64,000 bases of DNA from Nansenia antarctica (Eukaryota > Chordata > Actinopteri > Argentiniformes > Microstomatidae). The notes beneath the pieces are model-generated. The model saw only the letters and a program-made list of their open reading frames with translations. It made no database searches and was not told the DNA's origin. The stretch covers positions 61,502,233 to 61,566,232 of the forward strand of contig OZ022341.1 of assembly GCA_963989245.1 (NCBI GenBank), in the 5' to 3' direction. The position numbers were made by a program, and so were the translations under genes. Shown in pieces: positions 44,062 through 56,900 of the stretch; position 1 is the stretch's first letter; every line of letters begins with the position of its first letter.

Positions 44062-44574
44062 CTAGCGAACAGAAGACGCAAAATATTGTCAGATCAGATA
44101 TAAACGGGTTATTTTGGGAATATATATGGTTACTTTCTCGCCTGAAAACATATTAAAACTTCATAAAATGACATGTTATCACTTGTAAAGCCAAAATTAC
44201 ATATTTTAGCTAATGGAGGTTTAAAATGCAGGTTTAAATTCGCCGCTCCCGGCGAAATGCATTCTGGGAGGCAGTATGCGTACTGTGTAATGGCGCTTTT
44301 CTACTACAGGGCCAACCCGGGTCGACCCTGGTCTTTAGCCTTTCTCCTCTGCCAAAAGTACCCGTGCCATCTTTAGTACCCGTGCCGAAAATAGTTCTTG
44401 TTCGGGATGGGTAGCGAAAGGTACGAAAGGTAAGGCCTACATATCCACTCGTAAATTGTTATTATATCACTTTCATCATCTTCCTCTGCACATATGCAAG
44501 TCTGTAATTTAACCCAGTAGTCATTCTGTTATTTCAAATCCAGTGTAAATAAGATTCTTAGATTCTTACCTTAC
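44062..44574. other. Non-autonomous repeat and LINE leader, no gene
   Basis: At 44218-44300 the phrase GAAATGCATTCTGGGAGGCAG recurs from 31428-31450. The rest probably includes the 5' leader of the L2 element that follows. No open frame can be supported. Confidence 0.4.
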
Positions 44575-45516
44575 TTGATTGACTCCTTCTACGAGGCTTC
44601 TCAGGTCGACCATGAAGCTACAAAGGATCCATTTCCTGAGGCACCAGCCCAAGGGGACTCAGCTCAGTGCCCCCTCTTCTCTACGGCTGCTAGAGGTGGC
44701 CTCTCGGATCCGGAGGTTATCGTAGGCCCCGCTACTTCCACTGCAGCCCCGGAGGTCCTGGAGGACACGGTTCCATGCGTGGAGCAGGGCGATCGTTGGT
44801 TCAAAACCGGGGCTAGGCCGAAGCAGCCGCTCTCCTGCTCCACCCCCCAATGGCCACAGCTTCGCCGGGGAGATGGCCGGAGGAAACCTCATGAGAAAGC
44901 CTCTCCGACTCTCACTGGAGGCAACGAGATCCCAGTTATGCAACAGTCCTCTGTACCCTCGATCAACTCCAACGCATCCAGCAAAAAGAAGGAACGGCGC
45001 CAGCTGCTTAAATCTGCTGTTAGACAGCGCTCAAGCTCTCACCAACTGGCTCAGGAGCCGCCGAGCATCGAAGCTGATCCGCCAGCCCCCGGGCGGAGAG
45101 TCTCAGCCCGGCTGTCTCCACCAGCTCCGCTCACTTTAATCCTCGGTGACTCGATTGTTAGAAACGTGTGTGTCCCCAATTCCCACACCGTGTCCTGTCC
45201 TGGTGCTACTGTCTCTGACATTACAGACATGATCCGGGAAGTAGCCATGTCGTTCCCTTCGGCGAAGTCGCTCATTCTACACGTTGGTACAAACGACACC
45301 GGTAAATTACGTTCCGAGCAGCTGAAGGACGACTTTTACAAAATGTTCGCGGTGGTGAAACACCTCCACCTCAAGTCTACAATCTCCGGTCCAACTCCCA
45401 CGTTTGGCAGAGGCTGTGGTCGCTTCTCCAGATTACTGAACATTAACACCTGGCTTCGCTCCACATGTCGCGATAACATTCGTTGACAACTTCGACCTCT
45501 TCTGGCAACGCGGTGA

Positions 45517-47801
45517 TTGATTGATTGATTGAAAACTTTATTAGAAGATTTGCAGAAGTAGGTACATGAAAGTACATATTACATACAAGGTCAACTAACA
45601 GGATAAAAACCCAAGAAAGCCACTGGCTTATTTCAATTGGGGTCCTTGATTCTCAATTCATCGTTACATGTAAGACAGACAAAAAAGCTAGTACTATCTA
45701 CAAGATAATACAGACAAATAACTATTACTATCTACAAGATAAACACACATCCATCATGGGAAGAACAATACAACAAAACATAAGGTATGTACAGCGGGTA
45801 GGACAGGTGGGGACATACACCACAGGTGGGGGCGGGGGACAAAACACAAAGTATGTACAGTGGGTAGTTCGGGTCTTTTAATCTGATTTTTGATTTAGAG
45901 GGTCCAGTTACGGATTGCAGCCTCCTGTAAATGTTTTTTGAGAGTGGTTTTGAAGGTGGGCAGTGTTTTGCACTCCTTTAAGATTATAGGAAGGGCGTTC
46001 CACATTTTTACTGCATAGTTTGCAAACGAGTTTAACCCCTTGTTTGTGGTGCAACGCGGTTGAACGTGGTTCGTGGAGCTTCCTCTGGTGTTGTATGTGT
46101 GGACGTTGTTCACTTTTTGGAAGTATGTTGACAGGTACTTGGGTGTCTTTGTGGTGTAGCGTATCTTGAAGACCAGGCCCAGTGCAAGCTGCTGCACTCT
46201 GTCAACTACTCGTAGCCAATCAAGGCTCAAAAAATGAGCAGCGGTTAGATGTGTCCTAGGGTTGAGGCCTAGCAGAAGCCTAACCAGTTTATTTTGGGCT
46301 GTCTGGAGTCTTGTTTTATGGGCCTTTGTGGTTCTATAGTACCATGATGTTACGGCATAGTCGAAGTGACATTGAATGAGAGCTCCTGATAGGGTCCTCA
46401 GTGTGTTTTTACTGACAAGTGAGGATATCCTGTACAAGAATCTAGTTCTATGGTTCACTTTTTTGATTACTTTTGCTGCCATTTTATCTCCGGAAAGATT
46501 TGCCTCTAAGATGGAGCCCAGGTATGTAATATCCTCTTTTCTTGTGATATTAATGTTACCCACTTTTATTTTAAAATTTTCAGCCTTTCTGAGTTTAGAT
46601 GGGGATCCGTATAGGATGGTTTCAGTTTTACCTAGGTGTATTGATAGTTTATTGTCAGCTAGCCAGATGCAGATTCTACTCAGTTCAGTGCTTAGCGCTT
46701 TTTCCACCTGCAATATGTCCCTGTCAGAGACCAGCAGAGCCGAGTCATCCGCGAACAGGAACAAATTGCAATCACATGCTGATGACATGTCATTCACATA
46801 TATTAGGAACAGTAAAGGTCCCAAAATGCTTCCTTGTGGAACGCCGCAGGTCACTGGGAGGGGGGGGGACAGTGTTCCGTTCACACTAACCACCTGTTCC
46901 CTCCCCTCTAAGTAGGATTGCATCCAGCTCACCGATGTTCTATCGAACCCAATTGCTTTCAGTTTATCTAACAATATGTGGTGATCTACTGTGTCGAAGG
47001 CCTTCTGGAGGTCCAGCATGACCATGCCGCAGTACTTGCCCGAGTCCACCTCATGGTTGATGTGGTCGTTCAAATAGAGAAGGCATGTGTCAGTGGAATG
47101 GGATGTTCTGAATCCTGATTGAAATTCATACATCAGCTTTTTTTCGGTAAGGTACCTATCGACCTGTTCATAAACTATTTTTTCCATAAGTTTCGAGATG
47201 GAATTAAGAATAGAAACAGGTCGGTAGTTGCCTGGGTCTAATTTGCTTCCTTTTTTATACAGTGGGGTTACCCTTGCTATTTTAAAGTCAAGGGGGACGT
47301 GTCCCTGTTTGATGGAGAGGTTTATTATGTGGGTGATGATTGGGGTAATGGAGGCAGCTGAGTCTTTTAGAAATCTGGCTGGAATATTGTCATGGCCCGT
47401 GGCCTTTTCTGAGTGTAGAGCGCCTAGCTTTTTAAACACCTCATCGTTTGACACCATGGAGAGTTTAAAATCATCATTGCGTACACCCAGTTTATTGTAG
47501 AACTCACGGATGTGCTCTACACCATAACGCCCTGAGTGGGGTGGTAGATTGTTAACTAATTTAGTGGCTATGGTTGTAAAGAAAGTGTTTAAGCACTTAG
47601 CCACATCCAGCTTGTCTGTAAGGAGAGAATCACCAGATTTTATGCTGATGTTTGTAGACCTGGTTTTGAGTTTTTGACTGCAACCTAGTTGGCTATTAAG
47701 TAGCTTCCAAAGGTCACGTGGTTTGTTTAAGTTTTCTTCGATTTTGTTATCGAGGTATTCTTTCTTAGCAGATTTGGTCATGGTAATTACCTGATTGCAT
47801 A
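45517..47801 (-). mobile_element. LINE copy C, 5'-truncated, with GGTGA target duplication
   Basis: The minus-strand copy of the A/B family starts on the plus strand with the reversed tail (TTGA)n and ends where homology to copy B stops (CTATGCAATCAGG). GGTGA occurs on both sides (45512-45516 and 47802-47806, the first G possibly shared). Removing the insert leaves the uninterrupted L2 frame FWQR then GELFSVDG. Confidence 0.9.
45895..47801 (-). CDS. LINE copy C reverse transcriptase, intact but lacking endonuclease
   Basis: A continuous frame ends at 45895. Within the element it starts at NQVITMTKSAKKEYL and includes HDNIPARFL, YKKGSKLDPGNYRP, MLDLQKAFDTVDHH, GVPQGSILGPLLF, the catalytic FADD and the C-terminal thumb. 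The extra N-terminal residues before LCNQV come from the flanking L2 read in antisense. It lacks the first ORF and endonuclease through 5' truncation, so it could only act if supplied otherwise. The uninterrupted frame implies a young insertion. Confidence 0.88.
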
Positions 47802-47955
47802 GGTGAACTATTTTCTGTTGATGGACTTCATTTGAACATGGCTGGTGCGCATTTTCTATCTTGCAACCTCTCATACCAGGTACTTCACCCCGGCTTCACC
47901 TGTCTAGCTAGTCAACAGCCTTCTCACACTCTACCAATAACAACAGCCCCCAGGT

Positions 47956-48077
47956 CCCGCTCCCTCTGAAACCCTGCTGGTCCCAGACACAACGGTGATG
48001 GTTCCACTCCCCTCTCTGGTTTCCCCTCTGGTCTAGGATCAGCCCACATAGAGCATATTGTATTAGCCATTGATAGC
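47956..48077. other. L2 inter-ORF spacer
   Basis: Short sequence between the ORF1 stop (CTCTGA) and the start chosen for ORF2. Pro/Ser-like reading suggests that ORF2 may begin further upstream. Confidence 0.4.
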
Positions 48078-51000
48078 TTGGCGGCTCTGGGGTCAGCCAG
48101 TTTTAACAGTAGTAATCAATATATCCCAGTAGTCTTTAATGTCCCGGTGCGCGCCTCGCAGGACCGTAGGCTATTACGTGGTGTCAACATGCGCAATCTA
48201 ATTAATATAGACAGACAACATACCACACAACATCAATCAATCACCCATTTCCCTACCCTTACCCCGGCAAGTTTTAAAATGCGTAAAGGACTTGGTACAA
48301 TTCACTGGAATATCCGTAGTTTGCGTAAAAATCTTGATCACGTGGTTGTATTAATTGAACAAACTTCCCCGGATATTGTTGTGTTGGGTGAAACCTGGCT
48401 CAGGATGAATGTTGATAGCTCTGACGTGAATATTCAGGATTATAATCTCTTTAGAATGGATCGTTTGGGCAGGGGGGGTGGTATTGGTATATATGTTAAG
48501 TCACATTTTCCAGTTTCCATTTTACATGCAATTTCTATTCCTGACTGCTTTGAATTTCTGGCTCTGAAAACCCATCATGGCCCAGACCCTCTGACGGTAG
48601 TTGGTATCTATCGCCCTCCCTCTGCCGATTCTCACGCCACTGACACCCTAGCTAACCTGCTTTCAAAATATACTGACAATGAAGTACTTGTTCTGGGTGA
48701 TCTCAATATTAACTGGCTGAGTGATATTTCCTCGCAGCTTAAAGATCTTGCTTGCAGCATAAACCTTTCACAATTGATTTTAGAACCAACTAGACCAAAC
48801 CTCAACGATGGCTCGAAATCTACATTATTAGACTTAATTTTAACAAATAAGGCTAGCAAATATACTAGTGGTGTCTTTGACCTGGGAGTCAGTGATCATT
48901 GTCCTGTTGCCTGTGTGAGAGATGTGAGGTTAAAAAAGACTACATCTCAGGTGATAACCAAGAGGAACTTCAAATGCTTTGATGCAGAGTTGTTCCTGAG
49001 GGAGCTGGATGGCTGCGACTGGGGTTGCGTGAGCTCTCTCGATGTCATTGAGGACGCTCTCGAATCCTTTATATGTACATTTAATTGCGTTGTGGATAGG
49101 CACGCCCCTATTAAAACCACTAGGATAAAAGATAGGGTAGTGCCTTGGTTTACTCATGAGCTATCTACCCTCTTTAATAACAGAAATAGTGCCTGGTCCA
49201 GGCAGCTCAGAAATAAGTGCACTTCAGCCGTAAGGAAGGCTAAATCCGAATATTTCCTGAATCTGATAACCACCTCATACTCTAACCCTGCCAAATTCTG
49301 GAATGCAATTAATTTGACAAAAAATCGTCCTTCCAGTGCTCTCCCCCTTAGTATTACTGTTAATGACTCTGTGATCTCTGATCCTAGCGACATTCGCCTT
49401 GCTTTTAATAAACACTTCTCCGAAGCTGGTCACCTATTTGATAGGTTGTACCCTTGACACCCCTCTATGGTGGTTTCTAATGATACTGCCCTTGTGGGCC
49501 GTGTCCCCCTTTTTACCTTTCAACCATTTACGTCCGCGGAGGTCCTCAAGGTTTTAGAAACTATTGACCCCAAATCATCCACTGGTGAGGATAAACTAGA
49601 CTCATTTTTTATAAAATTGGCTGCGCCAATTATCAGCGCGCCGCTAACTTACATTTTAAATTTCCTCTGGTGTATTTCCGTTGGTCTGGAAGTCTGCGCG
49701 AGTCATTCCTTTACACAAAGGGGGTGATAGGGCTGATCCGGATAACTATCGACCGATCTCCACTCTCCCATGCCTGTCTAAAGCACTTAGACCTTGGTCA
49801 ATTCTCAATTGAAACGCTTTCTATCAATCCACTCAATTCTTAGTCCCCATCAATCCGGTTTCAGACCAATCCATAGTACCATCTCTGCTATCACACTTGT
49901 AACTAACGACATAGTCTCGGCCTTGGACAAGAGGAACCACTGCGCGGCCCTCTTTGTCGACCTCTCGAAGGCATTTGACACGGTCGATCACCACTTGCTC
50001 CTAGAACAGCTATCCGATATTGGATTAGATTTAGGTGCTTGTGCGTGGTTCCATGACTACCTTACCCTCAGGCATCAGTGTATAAAATATTCACTTGGCA
50101 ATTCGGATTTCATAACGGTTACAAAGGGTGTCCCTCAAGGTTCGGTGCTGGGCCCTGTACTTTTTACCATCTATATTAATGAACTGGTATCTTCGCTAAC
50201 CGGTTGCCACGTCCATTTATATGCCGATGATACCATTCTTTATAGTACAGCAGATTCCCCACATGCTGCTACTATCAACTTGCAGCTAGCCTTTAACTCA
50301 CTGCAAGACACCCTCTCGAGGCATAAGCTAGTCCTCAACTCGAAGAAAACGAAATTCATGTTGTTTACTAGGGCTAGAAATGTGGACCTTACAAAGCTTC
50401 TTATATCCATAGTTGACGGCTCCTCCATTGAGAGAGTTACCGACTACAAATATCTTGGGCTGTGGTTGGATGAGAAGCTATCATTCAAAACGCATGTCGA
50501 CGGCCTCGCCTCCAAACTTCGGCAAAAGGTGGGCTTTCTTTACCGTAATCGGTCTAGCTTCCCCTTGCTTTGTAGGAAGAGAGTTGTCGAGGCGGTATTC
50601 CTGTCCGTATTAGATTACAGTGATGTTATCTATAGGCATGCAGCTTCATCTACATTGAAACAATTGGACTCAGTTTATCACTCAGCTCTAAGGTTTATTA
50701 CCGGGGACAGTTATGACACTCACCACTGCATACTTTATGACAAGGTTGGCTGGCCCTCTCTTTCTCTGAGGCGCAGTTACCACTGGAACTTGTTCGTTTT
50801 CAAGGCCATCCATCTGTGGCAAGCTTCCTCCTTATATCTCATCATTATTAGACTGGAGTCTTGGTACTTGTGTGACCAGATCTAATAGTTGGCTTTCTTT
50901 TCGGGTTCCGTATGCACGTTCAGACCTGGGTAAAACAGCCTTTTTTATTGATGCCCCTAATACATGGAACACTCTGCAGCAAACTCTCCGGTTGGAGGTC

Positions 51001-51177
51001 CTCCCCTCTGCCTCTACCTTTAAACTCCTGGGGCCGGTTTCAGAGACAAGGCTTAAGCCTAGTCCTGGACTAAATCACACTTTCAATGTAAAATCTCCAT
51101 TGAAGATGTTTTTTAGTCTAGGATTAGGCTTAAGCCTTGTCTGTGAAACCGGCCCCTGGTGTTCTAGTGTATTCTAA
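48078..51177 (+). pseudogene. L2 ORF2 endonuclease-reverse transcriptase, two frame breaks
   Basis: The endonuclease (GTIHWNIRSLRKNLDHVV, VLGETWL, VGIYRPPSADS, LVLGDLNINW, VSDHCPVAC) is intact to TGA at 49455-49457. RT fingers resume at 49467 (TIDPKSSTGEDKLDSFFIK). The frame slips near 49690 (VIPLHKGGDRADPDNYRP) and has TGA in the segment around 49809. It continues from 49815 with LFVDLSKAFDTVDHHLL, GVPQGSVLGPVLF and catalytic YADD at about 50219-50230. The final part (APNTWNTLQQTLRLE) is in a third frame from 50872. Confidence 0.87.
51030..51157. mobile_element. Hairpin MITE at the L2 ORF2 stop codon
   Basis: The inverted arms GGGCCGGTTTCAGAGACAAG-GCTTAAGCCTA and TAGGCTTAAGCC-TTGTCTGTGAAACCGGCCC are almost complete and have a short loop. 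The flanks CCTGG/CCTGG overlap the ends. Removing it gives the reading FKLLVF-stop, so it entered four codons before the stop. This hairpin is common in vertebrate DNA. Confidence 0.85.
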
Positions 51178-51343
51178 TAATTGCAATTGTTTTTAGTTTT
51201 TAGTTTTTTTCCTTTAATCCTGTCTTGCTCACTGTTTGTTTGCCCTTGCTCACTATTCTATTGTACACTCGACGTCACTGTAAATGAGGGTGACCTCAGT
51301 GCCTATCGAGTTTTAAATAAAGGTTTGAAATGAAATGAAATGA

Positions 51344-52110
51344 CATTGGACAGACTACCAAAACAGAAAAATAAAGCATCTTAACGACAGCAAAAGTGAT
51401 AGATGTCAGAAATACATTACCTGGAGATTCAATACAGCAGTTGTAGGCTATATGTCAGGATATGGGTTAGGGAGGCAGACTGAAACATACATCTATATAA
51501 CAACGTCGATCATTGATCAGCAACGACACTATTGTTTGCCTGACTGGTCATCGGATTTGAGATTCTATTATCTAAAAAGCAATACTGTTTTCTTATTTCA
51601 TCGGATTTAAGTAGCAAAGACCACAAATTTACATTGACCGCCAGTCAAACCTCTACACTTCTACCACTCAACAGGATCGTTCTGATGACAGGGAGATGAT
51701 GTATGACTGCTCTGGAGGCAGACTGAAAGGAAACACAGCCTATTCGGTTGTTAAGTGTGACGTTTAGCAATTTCCGGGTCCAAATAAAAAAATCCCCGCA
51801 CCAGAGTACCAATGTACTAAAGCGGTAGAATGACAGTTCAATCGTTTTTTAAGACTCAGATCTATTCATACAACAAGGGACACAGCACTTTCCAGTTTTT
51901 CCCATATTGTCAGCGTCTTTGAGCCTCGGAAAAGCGACATACAAATATTTCGAAGAGAGCGCCTCAGCCAACGTTGGACCTGGAAACACATCACAACTTA
52001 ACAACCGAATAGCTTGGTTTCACTTGATGTCACACCACTGCGTTCCTATGCCACAAAATTCCGATTGTGGTTCAGGAAGTAATTTGCTACAGAGGATCTA
52101 GCTATTACCA
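51344..52110. other. Non-coding, probable promoter side of the THAP exon
   Basis: No repeat or exon was recognised. It directly precedes the THAP start codon. Confidence 0.4.
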
Positions 52111-52437
52111 TTGTGAAAATGCCGGTGTGTTGCGTCATTTACAGCTGTTGCAATCGATCCTGCCGAGAGAAAAGCAAGTGGTTTTACCGAGTGCCGAAGG
52201 TTGTTGTCCATAAAGGTGAGAAATGCAAGAAGCTAACCGAAGAACGCCGGAAAAAATGGCTTGCAAATCTCCGTCTGCGGTCGGGAGGAGCAGAGTCGGC
52301 TAATGCCCGTGTCTGCAGCGGGGCCCACCCGCTGTGCCGACGGACCACGATGCCGACAGTTTATTAGCGGATTTCTGCGAGAGCTGACAAGACGGTACAT
52401 GTGGAAAAACTAGGGTTAGGGTTAGGTGCTAGGGTGC

Positions 52438-52637
52438 TGTCGTGTTTCGTAATATAAACGCGTGAGACAACTGTTAACTAAATATATCTCGTACTTTATT
52501 AACCATACAGTTCCACCCTTCAATCCCATCTGCCGCTCTCCCCTCTATCCCCAACTCATTCCCATTGGTCTACTCTACAGCATAAGCGTCACACCATATA
52601 TTTATTATCATTATGTTCTAACTAACATAATACCACA
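52438..52637 (-). repeat. Gypsy 3' LTR
   Basis: This is 200 bp and otherwise nearly identical to 58372-58583. It has the short duplication CTACTCTACAG. High identity implies recent insertion. Confidence 0.88.
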
Positions 52638-52880
52638 TCTCCCCTTTCTAGAGACAAAGGGTAGACTGCCTTTGCCTCGTCAGACCTTAGAGGATTATTC
52701 TGCCTCTTTTGTTGTAAAGGTCTGTCCCTGTGTAAATCCTGAACATAAGTTATAACTATAGCGGTTTGTGATCCATAAATCTCAAAACTAACAGGGCTAC
52801 TAAAAGTGCTCAAACTAGACCCCATCCAACGTAACATGGAATAACTTTTCTTTAAATACAACAGTAACATTACCCATATA

Positions 52881-53754
52881 CCGTATTTTCCGGACTATAA
52901 GTCGCGGTTTTTTTCATACTTTGGCTGGTCCTGCGACTTATAGTCAGGTGCGACTTATATATCAATAATTCATAATCTCTGACTGACATGAACTGACATA
53001 CTGACTGACATGAACCAAGGAGTAACTTCCGCTAGCGCCTCATACACGATAGAATAGCCATTATACTTGACAATGTGGACATTAAACACGACAATGTGGA
53101 CATTAAACATGATGTTATGGACCTTATACACAATGTTATGGACGTTAGAAACGATATTAAAGTCATTTATTCCTTCCAGAGGCTGTTTAACGTTGCAATG
53201 TTGTACCCGCGAGTAGCATTTTGCTACTTCCGGTAGCGCTTCATACGCGATAGAATAGCCATTATACTCGACAATGTGGACATTAAACACGACAATGTGG
53301 ACATTAAACATGATGTTATGGACCTTATACACAATGTTATGGACGTTAGAAACGATATTAAAGTCATTTATTCCTTCCAGAGGCTGTTTAACGTTGCAAT
53401 GTTGTACCCGCGAGTAGCATTTTGCTACTTCCGGTAGCGCTTCATACGCGATAGAATAGCCATTATACTCGACAATGTGGACATTAAACACGACAATGTG
53501 GACATTAAACATGATGTTATGGACCTTATACACAATGTTATGGACGTTAGAAACGATATTAAAGTCATTTATTACCTTTTAGAGGCTGTTCAAAGTTTCA
53601 TTTTTCCTCCGCGACGCCATGTTGTTAGCCCCGCGCTAGCTAGCGGACTTTACACTCGATAATACAAGTATTCCTTAACCTTTCAGAAGAAGTTTCAACG
53701 TGAATTATGTCCTTCCTGGGCTTACAAATCCTCTCATGTCTCTTCACAGTGCCA

Positions 53755-53792
<38 letters not shown>

Positions 53793-53930
53793 GATTCCGC
53801 CAAGCCCGTTCCCTTGAACCATGCGACTTATAGTCCAGTGCGACTTATATGTGGTTTTTTCCTCTTCATGGCCCATTTTTGGCCTGCTGCGACTTATACT
53901 CGGGTGCGACTTATAGTCCGGAAAATACGG
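52881..53930. mobile_element. TACCGTATTTTCC-type MITE, about 1.05 kb, TA duplication
   Basis: Inverted ends are CCGTATTTTCCGGACTATAA-GTCGC and GCGAC-TTATAGTCCGGAAAATACGG, flanked by TA. Subterminal copies of GCGACTTATA occur several times. This is a widespread Tc1/mariner-type non-autonomous repeat. It lies between the Gypsy pol and the 3' LTR and holds a tandem array. Confidence 0.88.
53025..53575. repeat. 201-bp satellite-like array, about 2.7 copies
   Basis: ACTTCC-GGTAGCGC recurs at 53025, 53226 and 53427, an exact 201-bp period. The last two units are almost identical. Because 201 is divisible by three, a 187-codon frame appears on the minus strand, which I regard as an artefact. Confidence 0.9.
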
Positions 53931-53990
53931 TACTCTTTTTTTTTTTTTTAGGGTAAACAACTTATAAAAACACTTGTCCACATTTCTCAG

Positions 53991-56900
53991 TTACATGTCA
54001 AACCTCCTAGGTTCAACCACTGCTCTCCCCCCCCTTGTTCTGAGCGTGGGAGTCTCTGCAGGTGGGGCCTGTGTTCCGACTGCAGGTGACATGGGAGCCT
54101 GCCCAGGGGTCGGGTCTGGGGCCGGCTCCGGGGCTTGTTGCTGCGGCGGGGAGCCCCTGTCTTGTGTAGGTGTGTGTAGGGGTATCAGATGCTGTTGGTT
54201 GCGTCTCATCACCCCCTGGGGCAGGCCCACCAGGTAGGACCTCGGAGTAGAGTGGTTTCGGAGCACAGTTTCCGACGTCTTAGCATCCGTGACCCATACC
54301 TGCTCTCCCGATGACAGGTCACAGAGGGGTCTTGCACGGTGTCGCCGGTTGTAGTTTACCGCATCCGACCTCCCTTTCACCTCCTCTTTCTGCGCGAACG
54401 CGTCGCTGTCCGGCAGTGTAGGGACCAGTCGAGAGGGCAGCACTGGCACCGTGGTGCGCAGACGTCGGCCCATGAGGAGCTGGGCTGGGCTGTACCCACT
54501 CTGAAGGGGTGTGGCTCGGTAGGCGAGTAGAGCCAGGTAGCGGTCGCTCGCTTTTTTCAGGAGGTTTTTCATAGTCTGGACTGCCCTTTCTGCTTCACCA
54601 TTACTCTGTGGAAACCTTGGGCTGCTGGTGATGTGTCTGAACCCGTACGCAGCAGCAAAGGAGGTGAAGGCTTGACCAGAAAACTGAGGCCCATTATCCG
54701 ACATCAGGACCTCCGGGATGCCATGGCGGGCAAACATGGACTTCAGATGTACAATAATGTCAGTGGACCTGGTGTGAGACAATTGGGCAATCTCAACATA
54801 CCTGGAGAAGTAATCGACGACGAGTAGGTATGTGTCTTTTCCCAGGACGAACAGGTCGGCCCCCAACTTCTGCCATGGTCTTTCAGGGCACTCTGACGGC
54901 ATGAGAGGTTCTCGGGGATTCTGTCGCTCCTGAATGCATGCCCTGCAATTGAGCACCATTTCATTTACCTGTAGGCTGAGTCCATGATGATGATGATGAA
55001 AACCTTTATTGTCCCCAATGGGGAAATTTTGTTGTCAAACAGCTTAGTTAGGGCAGACAGAAAACATTCAGTAAATAAATAAATAAAACAGTGCAGGCTC
55101 AATAAGTAAAAAGTTCCAAGTTCCAGCTCCAGGTCTCCCCCACCCTGCAGGGCCTGGTTGTAGAGTCGGAGTGCAGCTGGAACAAAGGACTGTCCAAATC
55201 TTGTTGTACTTTGACGGGGGAGAACAAATCTGTGGCTGAACTTGCTCCTCATCCCCGCCAGCTCGCAGTACATCGGGTGGGAGGGATTGCGTCCAGGCCA
55301 CCACACAGACTGGCGGGCGCGCTCCTTGCACTTCACAAGACCTTGGTGTCCTTCGTGTAGTCTGGCCAGCACGTCGTTCCTCATTACTGAAGGTATCACC
55401 AGTCGTGTGCCTTTCAGCAGTAGACCGTCTTCCACTGTGAGCGTAGCTTGCTCTCGCCAGTAGCTCTTCAGCACAGGTTCCTGGCTTGCGTGGTCAGGCC
55501 ATCCCTCTGTGCACAGCATCATAACACGTGAGCAGACACTGTCAGCATTTAGCTCCTTCCTCAGGTTTTCCATATATGAGGCACCAACGGGTAGATTGTC
55601 CATTACACAGTCCACATATATATTGGTGCTCTCCATTAGCTCCTCTTCTGATGTAGACCTGGATCTTGTCACTGGGGAGCGCGACAGCGTGTCTGCTGTC
55701 CAGAGTGATTTTCCTGGCACGTGCACGATAGAGTATGAGTAGCGCATCAACCGCATCCTGAAACGCTGGATTCTTGGCGGCAGAAGATCCAGGGCTTAGC
55801 CTCCCAGTAAGCTGAGAAGGGGTTTATGGTCGGTCTCCAGGCAGAAGTGTTTTCCTATGAGGAAATCCTGGAACCGTTCGCAGGCCCATGTGAGGCCCAG
55901 GGCCTCCTTCTCGATCTGGGAGTGAGGGACCGAGACGCGTAAGCCACAGGCTTCCATTCAACCCCCCACCTCTGGAGCAGAACACCTCCCAAGCCGAACG
56001 AGGATGCGTCGGCTGACACTTTGGTGTCTCTCTTTTGATCATAGACCGCCAGCACTGGAGGAGAGGACAGGACAGAGAGGACAGGGCTTCCTCTGAATGC
56101 TGTCACCTGGGCCACGTCCCAGGCCCAGCTGTTTCTTTTCGAGAGAAGGTCACGGAGCGGCTTGTCTTTTTCTGCTAACTGGGGAATGAGTTTTTCCCAG
56201 TTGATTGACCATTCCAAGAAAGCTTCGCAGCTCGCTGACGTTTGCGGGCTCCTTCATCTCCATGATGGCCTCCGTCTTCCTCGGGTCTGGGCGGACCCCT
56301 GTAGCCGTGACGATCTGGCCCAGGAAGACCACCTCACTCTTTGAGAGTTCACATTTGTCCATATTCAGGGTGATGTGGGCCCTTTCCACCCTTTGCAGTA
56401 CTGCGTGGAGTCGAGCATCGTGCTCTTCCTGATCCCGCCCCCACACCAGCAGGTCATCGATGTGGCATATCACACCTTCCAGCCCCTCGGTTACCTCCGC
56501 CATCATGCACTGAAAATGTTCAGGTGCTGAGGCAATTCCGAAAGGAAGGCGGTTGAAATGAAACCTTCCGAATGGGGTGATGAACGTAGTGTACTTGGCT
56601 GATTCTGCTGCAAGTGGAAAATGTTTGCGTCCAGTTTACTGAACACCTTTGCTCCGGCAAGCATCCCGAGGCTCTATCGACGGCAGAATGTACTTCTCCC
56701 TGCATACAAACTCGTTCAAGCCGGTCAGATCCACACATAGACGCACTGATTTACCGTCCTTTTTGGGGACGACCACCATGGCGGCGCACCAGTCGGTTGG
56801 CTCTTCCACGCGGCTGATGACACCCAGGTTCTCCATGCGCTGGAGCTCATCTCTGACTTTCCCCATCATAGGCAGCGGAATCCTCCTGGGGGTTTTCAAG

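Larger units (their letters stand above)
44575..47955 (+). pseudogene. L2 ORF1 with SGNH esterase domain, interrupted
   Basis: The frame from 44575 encodes a variable region and then esterase blocks: LILGDSIVRN (block I, nucleophile Ser, about 45138-45167) and LHVGTNDT (block III, about 45277-45300). A slip near 45430-45470 is followed by AITFVDNFDLFWQR in another frame up to 45511. After the inserted LINE the frame resumes with SVDGLHLNMAGAHFL (block V, catalytic Asp-His, about 47817-47860) and ends near 47955. ORF1 esterases of L2/CR1 elements are thought to help handle the RNP at membranes or lipids. This copy is split. Confidence 0.78.
44575..51343 (+). mobile_element. L2-type LINE, split by LINE copy C
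   Basis: ORF1 with an SGNH-type esterase domain, ORF2 (endonuclease-RT) and a (TGAAA)n tail at about 51325-51341 identify an L2-like element. A minus-strand LINE (45517-47801) sits inside ORF1, and a hairpin MITE sits at the ORF2 stop. The start of the element upstream of 44575 is not determined. Confidence 0.85.

Noticed and set aside
52970..53533. 187-codon open frame on the minus strand
   Set aside because: It is generated by a 201-bp tandem repeat (divisible by three), has no family resemblance and lies within a MITE.
56440..56463. RT motif HIDD instead of Y(L/V)DD in the minus-strand Gypsy
   Set aside because: Considered as a catalytic-site oddity, but CH(V/I)DD is common in K02A2.6-like Gypsy lineages and both Asp residues are present.
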